From Alphaproteobacteria bacterium (lineage in GTDB: Bacteria; Pseudomonadota; Alphaproteobacteria; Micavibrionales; Micavibrionaceae): 9,210 nt of DNA. Of this stretch, positions 7,291 to 9,210 are shown piece after piece (position 1 is the stretch's first letter; every line of letters starts with the position of its first letter). The position numbers and the translations under genes are program-made. Below the pieces are notes generated by a model. That model saw only the letters and a list, made by a program, of their open reading frames with translations, did no database searches and had not been told where the DNA came from. Where the stretch lies: assembly GCA_020442505.1 (NCBI GenBank), contig JAGRJZ010000006.1:1-9210 (forward strand), read 5' to 3'.

Positions 7291-8225
7291 CGCCCCAGAA
7301 CCTCTGCCGGGACCTGTTTTTCCAAGAGGCTTCCCAGTTTGCGCCCAAGCGCGGCGGCTTCCTCCCGATTCGTGACGTTTTCCGTTTCCTGCGCAGTCCA
7401 GATATTTCCGCCATCGGGGGCCGCGACCATGACATGCAGATGCATGCGGCCATCTGCGAAAACGGCGTGGGCCCCGATCGGCGTGTGGCAGGACCCGTCC
7501 AACGCCTGGAGCGCCGCCCGTTCCGCCGCCGCGCACAGACCGGTTTTCGAGCAGTGCAGCGGATCGAACAGGTTTCGTGTACGCGAATCGTCCGTTCGTG
7601 TTTCGATCCCGACGATTCCTTGCCCTGCGGCGGGGAGCATGTCCTCCGGTTCCAGAATAGCCGCGATTTCATGCGTCAGATCAAGCCGCTTCAGCCCCGC
7701 CACGGCGAGCAGGGTTGCGTCGACCTGTTCTGCGCGCAGTTTCTCGATCCGGGTCGGGACGTTTCCACGAAACGGCACGATCTTCAGATCCGGCCTTTTG
7801 GCCAGAATCATGGCCTGACGTCTGAGGGACGAGGTGCCGACGATCGCGCCGGGGGGAAGGGCGTCCAGGGTCTCGTAACGATTCGACAAAAACGCGTCGC
7901 GCGAATCCTCTCGTGGGAAAACATGGTCCAGCGCCAGCCCCTCCGGGAGAAAAGACGGCATGTCTTTGAGCGAATGGATGCCCGCGTCGATTCGCCCCGT
8001 CATCAAGGCCTGTTCGATTTCCTTGGCGAACAGGCCTTTGCCACCCGCGGCTTCGCACAGCCGGGTTTCCCCGTTCGCGGGTTTCCAGTCCCCCGAGGTT
8101 TCAATCGTCACGGTGTCAACGGACAAGGACGGGTGCGCGCGCCGCAAGGCATCGGCAACCATATTCGTTTGCACCATCGCCAGCGCGGAGCCGCGGGTGC
8201 CGAGTCGGAGGGGCACGTCATCCAT
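7287..8225 (-). CDS. hemC: Hydroxymethylbilane synthase (porphobilinogen deaminase)
   Basis: HemC polymerises four porphobilinogen molecules into hydroxymethylbilane in the cytoplasm, the step before HemD. The 312-residue protein matches the usual family length. Motifs in order: LRLGTRGSALAMVQT at the N-terminus, GGKGLFAKEIEQAL at about 61–74, GIHSLKDMPS at about 82–91 with Asp88 as the catalytic aspartate, GTSSLRRQA at about 130–138, FRGNVPTR at about 152–159, and AAGQGIVGIE at 199–208. GSCHTPIGAHA at 244–254 contains Cys246, the attachment site of the dipyrromethane cofactor. The ATG at 8225 gives an N-terminus starting at the first beta strand, but no Shine-Dalgarno is evident in front of it. 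It is first of the tightly packed hemC-hemD-mic60-dnaQ group, and 49 bases separate it from the upstream unknown gene on the same strand. I saw no convincing promoter in that 49-base gap. Confidence 0.97.
   Translation of the reverse strand: MDDVPLRLGTRGSALAMVQTNMVADALRRAHPSLSVDTVTIETSGDWKPANGETRLCEAAGGKGLFAKEIEQALMTGRIDAGIHSLKDMPSFLPEGLALDHVFPREDSRDAFLSNRYETLDALPPGAIVGTSSLRRQAMILAKRPDLKIVPFRGNVPTRIEKLRAEQVDATLLAVAGLKRLDLTHEIAAILEPEDMLPAAGQGIVGIETRTDDSRTRNLFDPLHCSKTGLCAAAERAALQALDGSCHTPIGAHAVFADGRMHLHVMVAAPDGGNIWTAQETENVTNREEAAALGRKLGSLLEKQVPAEVLGR
7301..7305 (-). promoter_or_regulatory. Shine-Dalgarno supporting the GTG start of hemD
   Basis: AGAGG on the - strand sits 10 bases before the GTG at 7290, within the end of hemC. 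It supports the short hemD start, since that protein begins directly with the family's first beta strand. Confidence 0.5.
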
Positions 8226-8274
8226 GGGAGATAGTTTTTAAGGGGTCGGTGCGCCGAAGGCAATGCCGAAAGTT

Positions 8275-8964
8275 TTACGATCCCCCGGGAAGGGGAGTCC
8301 TCCGAGAAACAATGGAAGGCAAAGTTCCCGGCTTTTCCGGCCCGGGCAGGACGAAAAACAGAACGGATGCCGCCTGTAAACGCTCTTCCGGAGAGCTTGG
8401 GCGCGTTTGTCTGAACTCTTCGCCGTGCAGATGGTGTAGAAGCGGTCGATCAAGAAAAGGTATTTTTTCAAAGGCTTGTGCGTTACATCCTGTTTCCTTA
8501 AAGGACCATGTTTTTTCGACATGATTATACCGCATCAACATCGGATTTCCTGTGTTGGGATGGAAAACACAGGCAATCCAGTGATAGGAATCGAATCCAC
8601 CGGGGATAGACGGCAGGGGATTGCCCCCCGGCGCGACGGTGTGGTCAAGGAAAACAAGACCAAGACGGTTGGCCAGGGCTTTGATCACTTTTAGACGACT
8701 CGGTTGCTGTTGGATAGCGTGCCATATGGCGGAAATCTGCGGGTGGTCATCTTCCAATCCCAAAGCATAATGGAGCGGATTGGTGCTGTTTGCGGACTGG
8801 GAAAAGGTCAATCCCAGATTGGGAGCAATATCATGATACGCAAGCAAAGAAGAGGCGCGGGCTCGTCTGGTATCAGTTGCACCCCCCCCTCTCTCCCTGG
8901 TATGTACACGATTTCGCCGTGGGTGAGGCGGCTTCACTTTCTTGCTTTCTCGTGTTTTTTTCAT
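8275..8964 (-). CDS. Hypothetical protein, no recognised family
   Basis: I do not recognise this 229-residue protein. Its first 35 residues are strongly basic (MKKTRESKK, then many Arg) and contain three Gly encoded by a run of eight G. Residues about 40–210 look like a soluble globular protein, with QPSRLKVIKALANRLGLVFL, DSYHWIACVFHPNTGNP and LLHHLHGEEF as the most distinctive stretches. There is no signal peptide or membrane segment. Codon use differs from the neighbours, with ATA, AGA, CTA and ACA and more A/T-ending codons, which suggests recent acquisition or weak constraint. The ATG at 8964 is chosen because AGAGG lies 10 bases upstream; another in-frame ATG at 8982 has no such site. 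It lies between divergent tsaD and hemC and is 49 bases upstream of hemC on the same strand, so it may be transcribed with the heme genes. It is likely a real gene because the frame is open for over 200 codons with a protein-like composition, but this is not certain. Confidence 0.6.
   Translation of the reverse strand: MKKTRESKKVKPPHPRRNRVHTRERGGGATDTRRARASSLLAYHDIAPNLGLTFSQSANSTNPLHYALGLEDDHPQISAIWHAIQQQPSRLKVIKALANRLGLVFLDHTVAPGGNPLPSIPGGFDSYHWIACVFHPNTGNPMLMRYNHVEKTWSFKETGCNAQAFEKIPFLDRPLLHHLHGEEFRQTRPSSPEERLQAASVLFFVLPGPEKPGTLPSIVSRRTPLPGGS
8882..8889 (-). repeat. Run of eight G in the 5' part of the unknown gene
   Basis: Eight C on the + strand read as GGGGGGGG on the coding strand, covering codons 26–28 of the unknown gene. 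A change of one base would truncate the protein: one extra G gives a stop three codons after the tract, and one G fewer gives a stop about 25 codons later. Such tracts are prone to slippage in vivo and also to sequencing error. Confidence 0.9.
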
Positions 8965-9023
8965 TACGATAAGACCTCTCATAACCGATAAAGCGTGACG
9001 ATGGCTTCTTTATTTTGACCTGC

Positions 9024-9052
9024 GTTATAATCCGGATTTTTTACACAATCAA
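9024..9052 (-). promoter_or_regulatory. Predicted promoter for the unknown gene and possibly the hem operon
   Basis: On the - strand TTGATT (9052–9047) and TATAAC (9029–9024) are separated by exactly 17 bases. They match the sigma-70 -35 and -10 consensus at 4/6 and 5/6 positions. Transcription would begin near 9017, giving a leader of about 50 bases before the ATG at 8964. This is a consensus match by eye, without experimental support. Confidence 0.5.
9026..9031 (+). promoter_or_regulatory. Predicted -10 element of the tsaD promoter
   Basis: A perfect TATAAT lies 26 bases before the tsaD start. A transcript starting about 7 bases downstream would have a leader of about 20 bases with no Shine-Dalgarno. 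No good -35 hexamer is found at the expected distance. The element overlaps the -10 of the opposite-strand promoter through the palindrome TTATAA. Confidence 0.4.
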
Positions 9053-9057
9053 TCATT

Positions 9058-9210
9058 ATGAATATTCTTGGCATCGAAACATCCTGTGACGAGACGGCCG
9101 CGGCGGTCGTGCGCGACGACCGGGTGATTCTGTCCAACGTGGTCTTAAGCCAGATTGCGGACCACGCGGTCTTTGGCGGTGTCGTGCCGGAAATCGCCGC
9201 CCGGGCGCAT
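9058..9210 (+). CDS. tsaD: tRNA N6-adenosine threonylcarbamoyltransferase, 3'-truncated by window edge
   Basis: TsaD (formerly Gcp/YgjD) transfers the threonylcarbamoyl group to A37 of ANN-decoding tRNAs, working with TsaB and TsaE. Only the first 51 codons are present. They begin MNILGIETSCDETAAAVV, the ASKHA-fold N-terminal signature of the family, and end at GGVVPEIAARAH, the lead-in to the metal-binding His motif (the final His is the first ligand). The ATG at 9058 gives the canonical N-terminus directly; there is no recognisable Shine-Dalgarno upstream. It is divergent from the hemC side, an arrangement common in alphaproteobacteria. Confidence 0.95.
   Translation, partial: MNILGIETSCDETAAAVVRDDRVILSNVVLSQIADHAVFGGVVPEIAARAH

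Noticed and set aside
7291..7536. N-terminal extension of hemD to an ATG at 7536
   Set aside because: The additional 82 residues are Gly/Arg-rich, out-of-frame hemC sequence. The GTG at 7290 overlaps the hemC stop and begins exactly at the HemD family N-terminus.
7434..8234. Open frame of 266 codons on the + strand
   Set aside because: It is antisense to hemC, whose catalytic and cofactor motifs are complete; the composition is typical shadow sequence.
8226..8274. Intrinsic terminator between the unknown gene and hemC
   Set aside because: An imperfect hairpin can be drawn, but it is short, has an internal loop and is followed by CCCTTAAAAA rather than a T run.
8249..8524. Open frame of 91 codons on the + strand opposite the unknown gene
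   Set aside because: No motif, no Shine-Dalgarno of note, and the - strand frame is much longer with more protein-like composition.

Overview
The window reads as ordinary chromosomal DNA of a GC-rich alphaproteobacterium. The main evidence is the block hemC–hemD–COG4223 (alphaproteobacterial Mic60/mitofilin-like), lying divergent to tsaD; this is an alphaproteobacterial arrangement. The genus cannot be resolved from what is visible. No tRNA, rRNA, insertion sequence, CRISPR array or phage gene was seen.

Left part (1–4258, + strand): a tight run of glk (5' end cut by the window edge), rluD and rnr, separated by only 5 and 11 bases and so probably one operon. It covers glucose phosphorylation, 23S rRNA pseudouridylation and 3'-5' RNA degradation. 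It ends 9 bases before the stop codon of the convergent dnaQ.

Middle and right part (8964 down to 4268, - strand): an unrecognised gene of about 229 codons, then hemC, hemD, a membrane coiled-coil protein and dnaQ. The starts of hemD (GTG) and of the Mic60-like gene (ATG) each overlap the preceding stop by 4 bases (GTGA and ATGA), and dnaQ begins 3 bases after the Mic60-like stop, so hemC-hemD-mic60-dnaQ look translationally coupled. HemC and HemD turn porphobilinogen into uroporphyrinogen III. The Mic60-like protein belongs to a family linked to membrane shaping, and DnaQ is the replicative proofreading exonuclease.

Right edge: tsaD (tRNA t6A modification) starts at 9058 on the + strand and runs off the window. 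The short gap between it and the unknown gene holds back-to-back promoter-like elements sharing a palindromic -10 core.

The points most worth a second look are: a helix-turn-helix domain fused to the N-terminus of the Mic60-like membrane protein; the unknown gene inserted between tsaD and hemC, with atypical codon use and a run of eight G near its start; the apparent bidirectional promoter; and a small inserted segment just before the RNase R catalytic motif. None of these is proven to be a new system.
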